From Planctomycetota bacterium (GTDB lineage: Bacteria; Planctomycetota; Planctomycetia; Pirellulales; Pirellulaceae): a stretch of DNA of 14,314 bases. The position numbers were made by a program, and so were the translations under genes. The notes beneath the pieces were generated by a model. That model saw only the letters and a list, made by a program, of their open reading frames with translations. It was not told the DNA's origin and ran no database searches. Shown piece after piece: positions 1 through 7,448 of the stretch (position 1 is the stretch's first letter; the number at the start of each line of letters is the position of its first letter). The stretch is taken from contig JAPLNJ010000032.1 of the NCBI GenBank assembly GCA_026692885.1, positions 1 to 14,314 of the forward strand, in the 5' to 3' direction.

Positions 1-24
1 CCCTGATCGTGATCCACAGGTTTT

Positions 25-132
25 CGCCCCAAAGGGGCAGCCACAAATCAGCCCAGGGCAGAGCGGAGCGGCGTAGCCGCGTAGCGCCGCCCTGGGTTAG
101 GAGAAAATGGAGAACACCAGCCCTGAAGGGGC
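25..132. repeat. Cluster of short palindromic repeats upstream of the kinase-like gene
   Basis: This stretch is built of inverted repeats. GCCCC-AAA-GGGGC lies at 26-38. CCCAGGGC at 52-59 pairs with GCCCTGGG at 89-96 around a GC-rich interior that itself alternates GGAGCGG, GTAGCCGC and GTAGCGCC. GCCC-TGAA-GGGGC lies at about 120-132. An open reading frame runs through it from position 9, but its translation has the arginine/proline-rich character of translated repeat DNA and resembles no domain. I read it as non-coding dispersed repeat DNA of the REP type. I recall similar sequences being common in planctomycete genomes, but could not check this here. Confidence 0.55.
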
Positions 133-173
133 AAAACAAGCCTTGGCCGCATCTGACGAACGATGCGTGCGGG

Positions 174-1358
174 ATGAACCGATTTGACATGATGGTACTG
201 AAACCTTTCGAGTTGGACGCGAAGTTTTGCGAGCAGCTGCGCGGTCTGCTGGTGCAGGCAGGCGTCTGGCCTGCAGACGTCTCGCTCGACGAGCGTGGAG
301 GGTGCGTCGAGGTAGGATACCCACCGGGAGGTACGGGCGTAGCGGGGGCCGAGCCACCCGCCACCCGACCGCACCTGCAGATCCGGCGGATCTTGGGCGG
401 CGCCAACAACGCCGTCTTCCGCGTCGACTTGCCGGACCGAGTCTTGCTTCTGAAACAGTTTTTCTCGGCTGCCAGCGACGACCGGGACCGCTACGGGGCC
501 GAGATCGCGTTGGTCGAATTCGCCTGGCGTCACGGCATCCGCGCGGTGCCCCAATTACTAGCGTGTTCCCGCGAGGGTCGGCTCGCCTTGTTGGAGTTCC
601 TGAAGGGCCGACCGGTAGCCGCGGCGGAGGTCGACGAGTCGCTGCTCCAGCAAGCCGTGCGATTCTGCCAGCAGTTGCAGGCCGTACAGGCTGATCCGGC
701 TGCGCGCTCCTTGCCCACGGCAGCCGAGGCCTGCTTCAGCGTGGACCAGCACTTGGCGTGCCTCGAAAGGCGTCTCGCGCGGCTGCGGTTAATCCCCCTC
801 GAATCGGATCTGCAGCGTGAGGCCCTGCATTTCGTGCAGAGCGAACTTGAGCCGCGTTGGCGCGACATCCGGAGCCGCGTACTGGTCGGTTGCCAAGCCA
901 CAGGTATCCGGCCTGAGCAAGCCCTGGAGCAACGCGACCGTTGCCTCTCGCCTTCGGATTTTGGCTTTCACAACGCGCTGTTGGAGGCCCACGGCAACCT
1001 GCGTTTCTTTGACTTCGAATACGCCGGCTGGGACGATCCGGCCAAGCTCGTCTGCGATTTCTTCTGTCAGGTCGAAGTTCCTGTCCCCCGGCGGTTCCTG
1101 GGGAGCTTCGCCAACGGAATTGCGTCCGGACTGCCTATCCCCGCTCGCCTTCTGAATCGCATCGACCTGCTGCTGCCCGTCTTCCAATTGAAGTGGTGCT
1201 GCATCATCCTGAATGAGTTCCTGCCCGCTGGCAGATCCCGCCGACGTTTTAGTTCCCCGGACCTCCGCCCCGAACGTCGACCGGAAGTCCAGCTGCAGAA
1301 GGCACGCCGACTGCTGGAAGATTTGAATCGTGATTCGCCAGCGGATCCCGCTCAGTAA
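174..1358 (+). CDS. APH-fold phosphotransferase (small-molecule kinase) in a polysaccharide locus
   Basis: The product (394 aa from ATG 174) resembles the aminoglycoside phosphotransferase/choline kinase fold (PF01636 type). An N-lobe glycine segment GGANNAVFRV is at residues 75-84 and a probable ATP-binding lysine is K94 in LLLKQFF. The Brenner-like catalytic motif SPSDFGFHN (259-267) has D262 as base and N267. The metal-binding segment FFDFEYAGWDDP (278-289) has D280. It probably phosphorylates a sugar, amino alcohol or similar small molecule in the cytoplasm; the substrate cannot be read from sequence. The frame is open back to position 9, but that part is repeat DNA, so I place the start at ATG 174 (189 and 192 are alternatives). 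None has a convincing Shine-Dalgarno. The sugar-nucleotide dehydratase follows after 43 bp on the same strand, suggesting an operon. Family confidence is high, role confidence low. Confidence 0.8.
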   Translation: MNRFDMMVLKPFELDAKFCEQLRGLLVQAGVWPADVSLDERGGCVEVGYPPGGTGVAGAEPPATRPHLQIRRILGGANNAVFRVDLPDRVLLLKQFFSAASDDRDRYGAEIALVEFAWRHGIRAVPQLLACSREGRLALLEFLKGRPVAAAEVDESLLQQAVRFCQQLQAVQADPAARSLPTAAEACFSVDQHLACLERRLARLRLIPLESDLQREALHFVQSELEPRWRDIRSRVLVGCQATGIRPEQALEQRDRCLSPSDFGFHNALLEAHGNLRFFDFEYAGWDDPAKLVCDFFCQVEVPVPRRFLGSFANGIASGLPIPARLLNRIDLLLPVFQLKWCCIILNEFLPAGRSRRRFSSPDLRPERRPEVQLQKARRLLEDLNRDSPADPAQ

Positions 1359-1401
1359 GCTCGCTTAGGATTCGCAGTCATATTTCGGATGGTTCTTCTC
1401 G

Positions 1402-2406
1402 ATGCTCTCGAAAACTCGGAAAATCGTCGTCTTGGGTGCCAATTCGTTCTCCGGCCAGGACTTCGTCGACCTGCTCCTCGACGATCCGCACAATCAAGTG
1501 TCGGGGGTCAGCCGATCCGCGGAACGGTCCCACCTGTTTCTCCGCTATCGGAAGCGGGCAGACCTGGGCCACTACCGCTACTTCCAAATCGATCTGAACC
1601 AACAGCTGCCAAGGCTGCTCGCGTTGCTCGACGCCGAGCGGCCGCAGTGGTTGGTCAATTTTGCTGCCCAAAGCGAGGTAGCGCCCAGTTGGGACCATCC
1701 GGAGCACTGGTTCCAGACGAATACCGTCGCTTTGGCGGAGCTGATCAATCATCTGCGGCAACGGGATTACGTACAGCGGTATCTCCACGTCTCTTCGCCC
1801 GAAGTCTACGGGACGTGTGCGGGGACCGTGACCGAGGCGGCGCCACTGCATCCCAGCACGCCCTATGCCGCCTCCAAGGCTGCCGCGGATCTGCTCTTGG
1901 CGACCTATCACCAGCAGTTCGGCTTTCCGCTGCTGACTGTGCGCGCGACCAACGTCTACGGCGCCCGGCAGCAACTGTTCAAGCTCATTCCGCGATCCGT
2001 GATCTACCTGCAACTCGGCCGGCAGATTGCTCTGCACGGCGGCGGTGTGGCGGTGAAGTCCTACCTGCACGTGCGGGACGTGTCGCGTGGCGAGTTGGCG
2101 ATCCTGGAACACGGACAGCTTGGTCAGATCTATCATCTATCGCCGGATCGTGGCCGGGCCGTCCGCGAAGTCGTGCGGGCCATCGCCGAACGACTGGGAA
2201 AGCCCTGGGAGGAAGCGGTCACCGTGGCGGATGAGCGGCCGGGGCAGGATGCGGCGTATGTGATCGATTCCACACGGGCGCGGACTGAACTCGGCTGGGC
2301 ACCGGCCGTGGATTTTCGGACGGGGATCGACGAAGTGGTCCGCTGGGTGGCAGAATACTGGGAAGAGATTATCCAAGCACCACTGATGTACGAGCACAAG
2401 CCCTGA
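1402..2406 (+). CDS. NAD-dependent epimerase/dehydratase (extended SDR, nucleotide-sugar modifying)
   Basis: The 334-aa product is an extended short-chain dehydrogenase of the nucleotide-sugar epimerase/dehydratase type. The dinucleotide-binding loop appears as GANSFSG (12-18) after the first beta strand KIVVL. NFAAQSEV (86-93) is the usual NAAQS region. The active site is SSPEVYG (131-137) with YAASK (Y155, K159) as catalytic Tyr and Lys. RATNVYG (181-187) and LIPRSV (195-200) are the substrate-side motifs typical of dTDP-glucose and GDP-mannose 4,6-dehydratases. The dTDP-glucose enzymes usually show an Asp-Glu pair before VYG; here Asp is replaced by Pro (SPEVYG), so the activity may be another 4,6-dehydration or an epimerisation. 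It acts in the cytoplasm on an NDP-sugar feeding the neighbouring glycosyltransferase. The start at 1402 matches the usual N-terminus, although the ribosome site is weak. A methyltransferase follows after 22 bp. Confidence 0.88.
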   Translation: MLSKTRKIVVLGANSFSGQDFVDLLLDDPHNQVSGVSRSAERSHLFLRYRKRADLGHYRYFQIDLNQQLPRLLALLDAERPQWLVNFAAQSEVAPSWDHPEHWFQTNTVALAELINHLRQRDYVQRYLHVSSPEVYGTCAGTVTEAAPLHPSTPYAASKAAADLLLATYHQQFGFPLLTVRATNVYGARQQLFKLIPRSVIYLQLGRQIALHGGGVAVKSYLHVRDVSRGELAILEHGQLGQIYHLSPDRGRAVREVVRAIAERLGKPWEEAVTVADERPGQDAAYVIDSTRARTELGWAPAVDFRTGIDEVVRWVAEYWEEIIQAPLMYEHKP

Positions 2407-2428
2407 AGCGGCCCACACGAGGTATTCC

Positions 2429-3091
2429 ATGGCCTACGTCGATTTCATTACCGGACTGCACAAATCAACCCGCCGGGACTACCTGGCCCGAGTGAACGCT
2501 CACGACAAAGCCGAGTCTGCCGAGATCGCGCTGCAGTGGGGCCGCGATTACTGGGACGGGGAGCGGCACTTGGGATACGGCGGCTACCGTTACGACGGCC
2601 GCTGGCGTGCGGTGGCCGAGGCGTTGGTCCAGCACTATCAGTTGGCCGACGACGCGAGCATTCTGGACGTGGGGTGTGGCAAGGGGTTCCTGCTGTACGA
2701 ATTCACGCAGGTTCTGCCTCGGGCCCGAGTCGCGGGGATCGATATCTCCCGCTATGCGCTGGAAAACGCGAAGCAGGAGATTCGCTCGTCGCTGGTCGAA
2801 GGGACGGCCGCCCAGCTGCCGTGGGAGGAGCACGCCTTCGATTTCGTGGTTTCCATCAACGCCTTGCACAACCTGTACAATGACGAACTGTGGTCGGCGC
2901 TGCGGGAGCTCGAACGCGTCGGACGGCAGTCGAAGTTGATCATCGTCGAGTCGTATCGCAACGAGCGGGAGAAGGTGAATCTGCTGTACTGGCAACTGAC
3001 CTGCCGAGCGTTTCTGGCGACCCGGGAATGGGAGTGGCTGTTCCAGCAGGCAGCATACACTGGGGACCACAGCTTTATCTTCTTCGAGTAG
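2429..3091 (+). CDS. Class I SAM-dependent methyltransferase
   Basis: The product is a complete 220-aa methyltransferase with a Rossmann core. Motif I is LDVGCGKG (79-86), the acidic residue at the end of strand 2 is D105 in VAGIDIS, and a motif near FDFVVSINALHNL (137-149) matches the strand 4 region. The N-terminal 60 residues (GRDYWDGERHLGYGGYRYDGRW) and the C-terminal tryptophan-rich segment ending in GDHSFIFFE resemble methyltransferases I associate with capsule and O-antigen loci, so the likely substrate is a sugar nucleotide or glycan sugar. The start ATG 2429 has a good Shine-Dalgarno, GAGG at 2419-2422, six bases upstream. It lies 22 bp after the dehydratase and is probably co-transcribed. 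The methyl-acceptor position cannot be predicted. Confidence 0.85.
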   Translation: MAYVDFITGLHKSTRRDYLARVNAHDKAESAEIALQWGRDYWDGERHLGYGGYRYDGRWRAVAEALVQHYQLADDASILDVGCGKGFLLYEFTQVLPRARVAGIDISRYALENAKQEIRSSLVEGTAAQLPWEEHAFDFVVSINALHNLYNDELWSALRELERVGRQSKLIIVESYRNEREKVNLLYWQLTCRAFLATREWEWLFQQAAYTGDHSFIFFE

Positions 3092-3134
3092 ACGACGCGG
3101 CAAGTGCGGTCAGCCAGTCATGCTGCCCATTGGC

Positions 3135-3163
3135 TTGACATTTCGTCAGAGCAGGCTGATACT
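3135..3163 (+). promoter_or_regulatory. Candidate sigma70-type promoter for the second methyltransferase
   Basis: A perfect -35 hexamer TTGACA (3135-3140) is followed after exactly 17 bases by GATACT (3158-3163), a 4/6 match to the -10 consensus. It lies in the 156-bp gap between the two methyltransferase genes, about 85 bp upstream of ATG 3248. This suggests the second methyltransferase and glycosyltransferase could start a new transcript. No experimental support is available. Confidence 0.5.
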
Positions 3164-3524
3164 TGGCGACCGATTTCGTTCCCGATTTCCGGCTGTCCCT
3201 GCCGGGCCGAAGAGAGCAACATTGCTTGTCGATTCCGGAGAATTCACATGGCCGTCGTATTAAGCCACCTTCGATTCCTGTTGACACAACGAGACATCTT
3301 CCCCGTCGGTGTTTCAGGAGGGAGGGTACTATGCCTGGGCGTGCAGGACGTACATGCCACGCATGTCCAGCTGGAGCAGACGATTCGCCGTGCCGGCCTG
3401 GAACCGTTCTCCGTACCCGAATCAGAACGGTCGTACACGGAGTCGCAAATTGTACCGCGCGAACGACGCTACTCGCACATCAAGGATCTCTTCCGAATGC
3501 TCGGTTACGATCGAACCGATACCC

Positions 3525-3529
3525 TCGAT
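3525..3529. repeat. Left target-site duplication TCGAT
   Basis: TCGAT here immediately precedes the left terminal inverted repeat. An identical TCGAT (3704-3708) immediately follows the right one. The pair is the expected footprint of a transposition that duplicates 5 bp of target. Confidence 0.8.
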
Positions 3530-3703
3530 CCCGGATTATTCATGTAGGCCGGAACGAGGTCGTGCAAAGCTATGCCGGAACGGCGCAACCGACGCTCGCA
3601 GGAAGACCCCGCTTGGTGCAGACGCCGCGCGCCGGAAGCGACCGAAGTTCCGGCAGTGCTTCCGGTTGCTTGTTCCGGCCTACAGGAGTATGAATAATCC
3701 GGG
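3530..3703. mobile_element. 174-bp MITE-like palindromic element inserted in a methyltransferase gene
   Basis: The element has perfect 14-bp terminal inverted repeats: CCCGGATTATTCAT at 3530-3543 and ATGAATAATCCGGG at 3690-3703. Inside these, TAGGCCGGAAC (3545-3555) pairs with GTTCCGGCCTA (3672-3682). CCGGAA occurs at 3549, 3575 and 3632, and TTCCGG at 3648, 3660 and 3673, in mirrored nested order, so the whole element can fold into one branched hairpin. It is flanked by the 5-bp direct repeat TCGAT. It carries no plausible transposase, so it must have been mobilised in trans. A 5-bp duplication with ends beginning CC would fit an IS1380-like transposase (ISEcp1 belongs to that family and makes 5-bp duplications). 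That assignment is only a guess. Confidence 0.85.
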
Positions 3704-3708
3704 TCGAT
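3704..3708. repeat. Right target-site duplication TCGAT
   Basis: This is the second copy of the 5-bp direct repeat, directly after the right terminal inverted repeat of the element. Collapsing the two copies restores the methyltransferase frame. Confidence 0.8.
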
Positions 3709-4459
3709 TACAGTGCCGTGGAACGGGCAGACCTAATCCACGACCTGAACAATCCCATTCCGACTGAATGGGCGGGGCAATATGATGTCGTGTTCGACGT
3801 CGGCGTGGTGGAACATGTCTGCGACATTTTTCGGGGCCTTTCAAACTGCATCTCGCTCTTAAAAGTCGGTGGCACAGTGGCGCACTTGGTGCCACTGCAC
3901 GGCTGGCACAACCAGGTCTTCTTCAATTTCCAGCCACAGTACTTTGCCGAGGTATACCGAGCCAACGGCTTTGAGCCAACGCGAACATTCATCAACTTCT
4001 ACCCATCTTTCGACGAGTGGATTGATCGCCCGATGCTGTATCGCGAATACCAATACGGGGACGAAATGATCTTTCAGGAACCTCGCAAACTCACGAACAC
4101 CTGCTTCTTTGCAACCAAGGTTTGCCACGTCGCGCCGTCCGTTAGACCACTGCAGGGGTTCTATCTCCGCTATCATGGCGAGACGCCAACCATCGCCCCG
4201 GCAGTTCCTCCGACCGAGCTCGACGGACGAATGGTAGCCGACGTCAAGAAACGCCTACCGATTTGGCTGCTGAAGCCGTTGTTGGCCCTTAACCGTCTAC
4301 GACTCAAGGTCGAGGACGCTTTGCTGCCGTACGCGCTGCGCGAACGCTTGTGGTGTTGGCGACGGCGACGCTACTTGCGAACACTCGACCGAGCACGTCG
4401 CCGAATGACGATCCGAATTTAAGGTCCCTTGGAATTTCCCAGACGCGCGGGGCGAAATC

Positions 4460-5407
4460 ATGAGCGGATGCACGTTGTCGGTGGTGCTGCCGAACTACAA
4501 TCACGCCGCCTATCTGCGCGAAGCCATCGAGAGCATCGCCACGCAATCGCGGCGGCCGGACGAGTTCCTGATTCTCGACGACGCTTCCACGGATGACAGC
4601 CTGCAGGTCATCCAGCCGTACCTGGCACGCTTTCCGTTCATCCGCCTGATACGTCACGAGCGGAATCAGGGGGTGCTCGGGGCACACCACCGACTGTTCG
4701 CGGAAGCTCGCGGCGACTATCTGTTTGCCGCCGCGGCCGACGATGTACGCTTGCCCGGTTTCTTCGAGCGAGCGTTGCAGCTGGTCGAGCGGTTTCCGCA
4801 GGCAGGGCTGGTGTTCGGTGCGGTGGGGATGATCGATCCGGCCGGGCGGAAGTTGGGACGCATCGACGCCCGTTGTTGGCGAGCACCGCTGTACGCGGAC
4901 CCGGACCGGTTCCTGCGAGAATACCTGCTCGTCGAGCGTCCCTCCCAATCAGCCTGCAGCGGAACAATCTATCGTCGGGACGCTTTCCTGGAGGTGGGTA
5001 GCTATCGGGCCGAACTCGGATCCTGGTCGGACACGTTTGCCGTCTGGGCGATCGGTCTGAAGTACGGCGTGTGCTATCTGCCGGAGGAAGTCGCGCTGTT
5101 CCGGAAACTCGTCGGCAGTTTCAGTAACCAGAGTTCCACCCAGCCCCGCAAGTTGCTGGATATCATCGCCCGCGCCGGCTGTCTGATGCAAACCGAAGAG
5201 TTTCGCGAGCGCTTCCCGCCCGGGTTTGTCCGGCGTTGGTGTAGGGCGTATCGGCGGCAAGTAATTGGGGCTGAGTGGCGGGGCCCGGAGTTCGCCGGTG
5301 CGGCCCGGCCAGCGTTCCTAACCCGCAACCTACGGCGTTTGCCGCGGGTGTTCCGAACTCTGCCGCTGCTGTGGTACCGGGGCGACGTGTCGTGTTACGA
5401 CCCGTAA
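4460..5407 (+). CDS. Glycosyltransferase family 2 (GT-A fold)
   Basis: The 315-aa product begins directly with the GT2 core LSVVLPNYNHAAYLREAIES (6-24). The nucleotide-binding Asp pair is in LILDDASTDDS (37-47; D40, D41). The DxD-equivalent appears as AAADDVRLP (D94, D95). A later acceptor-side segment with GSWSDTF and LPEEVALFRK takes the place of the usual catalytic ED motif. It should transfer a sugar from an NDP-sugar to a growing glycan or lipid carrier at the cytoplasmic face of the membrane; there is no long hydrophobic segment, so any membrane contact is peripheral. The start at ATG 4460 lies 37 bp after the broken methyltransferase, with only a weak purine-rich ribosome site. It probably acts with the upstream dehydratase and the downstream flippase-like gene. 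Donor and acceptor are unknown. Confidence 0.88.
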   Translation: MSGCTLSVVLPNYNHAAYLREAIESIATQSRRPDEFLILDDASTDDSLQVIQPYLARFPFIRLIRHERNQGVLGAHHRLFAEARGDYLFAAAADDVRLPGFFERALQLVERFPQAGLVFGAVGMIDPAGRKLGRIDARCWRAPLYADPDRFLREYLLVERPSQSACSGTIYRRDAFLEVGSYRAELGSWSDTFAVWAIGLKYGVCYLPEEVALFRKLVGSFSNQSSTQPRKLLDIIARAGCLMQTEEFRERFPPGFVRRWCRAYRRQVIGAEWRGPEFAGAARPAFLTRNLRRLPRVFRTLPLLWYRGDVSCYDP

Positions 5408-5659
5408 TCCGCGTCGAGGATCTGCGGGTTCGCGGCGAAAGCCCGCATGCTCACGAATGCGGTTACTTGGAGACAGCCAGGATTCCTGGCCACACACGCC
5501 TGAACGCTGCGGGCCACTTCAGGGTCGGCCTTTGTTGACAACAACGGCGATCACCGTTAGGCTCTACAAGTCCGACACCGTCGACTCGTCAGTCGATTCG
5601 CGCGCTCCGTACCGTGCGGGTTCGACGTTGAGCTTTCACGCAACTCGACCGGTCCACCT
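5408..5659. other. Intergenic region with a hairpin and a palindrome
   Basis: This 252-bp gap follows the glycosyltransferase. CCGCAT at 5443-5448 pairs with ATGCGG at 5457-5462, a weak stem without a T tract. GCCAGGA-T-TCCTGGC (5476-5490) is a near-perfect 15-bp palindrome that could be a protein-binding site. The candidate promoter at 5535-5563 follows. I see no plausible gene here. Confidence 0.4.
5535..5563 (+). promoter_or_regulatory. Candidate promoter for the toroid/HEAT protein gene
   Basis: TTGACA (5535-5540) is a perfect -35 hexamer. After 17 bases comes TAGGCT (5558-5563), which matches the first two and last bases of the -10 consensus. A transcript would start near 5570, leaving about 90 bases of leader before ATG 5660. 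The palindrome at 5476-5490 lies just upstream and could be an operator, but that is speculation. Confidence 0.42.
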
Positions 5660-7303
5660 ATGCGTTCTGCAGCGCCTCGCAAGACAACCTGCTGTGCCAC
5701 CGCCGCGGCGATCCTGACCGTGTGCTTGGCAACCGGCCCGGCCCGTGACGGTTATGCCTACAGCCCGGAAAGCGCTGAAGTCGTCCAGATGATCAATCGG
5801 GCCTTAGGCTACCTGCAAAAAGCTCAACACGAATCGGTCGGCGGCAGCTGCCTGATCGGACTGGCCTTCTTCAAGACGGGCGCCGTGGCACATCCCAAGG
5901 TCCAGGAGGCCCTCCAGAAGGCCCACCAACTGGCCGAAAAAGTCAAACGCGAAGGGGTCGGCGAAAACTGCTATAACGAGGCCACCGCCTGCATTTTCCT
6001 CTGCGAAGTGGACCCGGACGCCCATCGCGGGGATATTGAGGTTCTGTTGGGCGGACTGTTACAGCGTCAGACCGCCGATGGCATGTGGACGTACAAGAGT
6101 GCCCCGACCGCGGACACTTCCCAGACGCAATATGGGATGCTGGCGATTTGGACGGCGCACACCGTCGGCTTTACGGCCCAGGTCGGCTCGGTCGAGCGCG
6201 CCTCGCATTGGTTGCTGCGCACGCAATCGACGGACGGCGGGTTTACGTACCAGCCGGCCGATCCCGGTCCCAAGAACCCGAAGCCGCAACTGTTGCACAA
6301 CGCCACGCAATCGATGTCCGCCGCAGGTTTGGGGGCCCTGTATGTCGCGGCCCATCTGTTTAGGATCGGACAACGCGAACCAGACGCCAAGGAGCAGGAA
6401 GAGAAGTTGCCGTCGGCCCTCCAGAAAGTCGGCCCGCCGAAGAAGAAGGACTTCGTGTACCTCAAACCTCAGTCCGTGGATGCGGCCGCAGTGCGTCGGG
6501 CGTTGGCACTCGGCGATGGTTGGTTCGACGCTAAGTTCAAGACCGAAAATACCGCGGACCAGCGTTTCACGTATTACTATCTGTACGGCCTGGAACGTTA
6601 CAAGAGCTTCAAGGAGATCGTCGACGGGAAAGCCGAGGAAGAGCCGGCCTGGTACAACGCGGTCGTCGAGTATCTCAAGCAACACCAGCAGCCCAGCGGC
6701 GCGTGGGAAGCGAACTTTGTGGGCACCGCGGTGGATACCTCCTTCGGAGTACTGTTCCTCGTCCGCAGCACGAAGACGTCCATCAAGAAAGCCACCATCG
6801 ACGAAGGCATTCTGATCGGCGGCAAGGGGCTGCCGAAGAACATCGAAAACGTGCGCATGCTGGACGGAAAGGTCGTCACCCCGCAGGCCGTGCGCGACGT
6901 CGACGACCTGCTGAAGCTCCTGGATCGTACGGAGAATCCCGATTTCGACGCCCGTTCGCTACCCGGCGTTCTGTCTTTGGACGAAGATTTGACCAAACGC
7001 AACAGCCAACTGCAGCGTCTGCGAGTGCTGGTCACCGACGATAATTTCGACACGCGTTTGGCGGCCGTAAAGACCTTGGCCAAAGCGAACGACCTGAACA
7101 ACGTCCCCGTGTTGATCTTCGCGCTGGGGGATACGGATTGGCGGGTGATCGAGGCGGCCAAGCTCGGCTTGTGCTTCATCAGCCGCAAGTTCGAGGGCTT
7201 GGGCCCGCAGATCAAGCCGTCGGAGGCAGAGCAAAAGGAAGCTCAACGGAAGTGGAAGAAGTGGTACCTATCCATCCGCCCGGATGGGGAACTGCTGGAG
7301 TAA
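5660..7303 (+). CDS. Secreted alpha/alpha-toroid (squalene-cyclase-like) protein with C-terminal HEAT repeat
   Basis: The 547-aa product has an N-terminal signal peptide: a basic start, a hydrophobic core around residues 11-25, and possible cleavage near GYA (31-33). Residues about 40-400 carry repeats typical of the prenyltransferase/squalene-oxidase alpha/alpha barrel, such as GMWTYK...DTSQTQYGMLAIWTA and DGGFTYQP...ATQSMSAAGLGALYVA. The cyclase acid motif DxDD is not evident, so cyclisation is unlikely. Residues about 451-515 (LRVLVTDDNFDTRLAAVKTL, then NVPVLIFALGDTDWRVIEAA) look like HEAT units. This combination suggests a periplasmic or cell-surface protein-binding scaffold, not an enzyme. 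The start ATG 5660 lacks a Shine-Dalgarno but gives the complete signal peptide. It interrupts the polysaccharide genes and may use its own promoter at 5535-5563. Function is unknown. Confidence 0.78.
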   Translation: MRSAAPRKTTCCATAAAILTVCLATGPARDGYAYSPESAEVVQMINRALGYLQKAQHESVGGSCLIGLAFFKTGAVAHPKVQEALQKAHQLAEKVKREGVGENCYNEATACIFLCEVDPDAHRGDIEVLLGGLLQRQTADGMWTYKSAPTADTSQTQYGMLAIWTAHTVGFTAQVGSVERASHWLLRTQSTDGGFTYQPADPGPKNPKPQLLHNATQSMSAAGLGALYVAAHLFRIGQREPDAKEQEEKLPSALQKVGPPKKKDFVYLKPQSVDAAAVRRALALGDGWFDAKFKTENTADQRFTYYYLYGLERYKSFKEIVDGKAEEEPAWYNAVVEYLKQHQQPSGAWEANFVGTAVDTSFGVLFLVRSTKTSIKKATIDEGILIGGKGLPKNIENVRMLDGKVVTPQAVRDVDDLLKLLDRTENPDFDARSLPGVLSLDEDLTKRNSQLQRLRVLVTDDNFDTRLAAVKTLAKANDLNNVPVLIFALGDTDWRVIEAAKLGLCFISRKFEGLGPQIKPSEAEQKEAQRKWKKWYLSIRPDGELLE

Positions 7304-7380
7304 CGGCGTCGCCAGCGAGACCGCCGTGGCTGTGGACTTAGCGCCCAGTGACTCTTTGGATAGGTCCTTGCAAGCTGTTG

Positions 7381-7395
7381 GTGGGCACAGCCCAC
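7381..7395. repeat. Short palindromic repeat (GTGGGC-ACA-GCCCAC)
   Basis: A perfect 6-bp stem with a 3-base loop lies in the 145-bp gap between the toroid protein and the flippase-like gene, followed by CCTACG. I recall sequences like this as dispersed repeats in planctomycete genomes. With no T tract it is a poor terminator candidate. Confidence 0.45.
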
Positions 7396-7448
7396 CCTAC
7401 GTCTGTACCGTCGCCGATTGAATTAACAGCCCGCTAGTCCGGCTAGAC

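Larger units (their letters stand above)
3248..4422 (+). pseudogene. SAM-dependent methyltransferase interrupted by a 174-bp MITE-like insertion
   Basis: The 5' part (3248-3529) encodes 94 residues starting at ATG 3248, with Shine-Dalgarno GGAG at 3237-3240. It includes GGRVLCLGVQDVHAT (24-38), the usual opening of one methyltransferase family. The 3' part (3709-4422) encodes 237 residues starting with YSAVERADLIHDLN and containing the central YDVVFDVGVVEHVCD segment. The parts are in different frames and separated by the element at 3530-3703. In the present sequence the first part ends five codons into the element, at its TAG. Deleting the element and one TCGAT copy joins the halves in frame as DTLD-YSAV, giving a 331-aa protein. 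That junction matches how I recall this family (a Tyr/Asp-rich stretch before GADxIHDLN). The only methionine-type restart near the right end of the element (ATG 3690) is in the wrong frame, so the gene is probably non-functional. The substrate was probably a glycan sugar. Confidence 0.85.

Noticed and set aside
9..173. Upstream extension of the kinase-like gene
   Set aside because: The sequence is made of inverted repeats and its translation is low-complexity Arg/Pro-rich. The family start fits ATG 174 or shortly after.
3690..3767. A possible translation restart (GGAG then ATG) at the right end of the inserted element
   Set aside because: The spacing between GGAG and ATG is only one base and the frame is not that of the downstream methyltransferase half, ending after 25 codons.
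5443..5462. Intrinsic terminator after the glycosyltransferase
   Set aside because: The stem is only 6 bp with an 8-base loop and is not followed by a T run, so it is not supported as a terminator.
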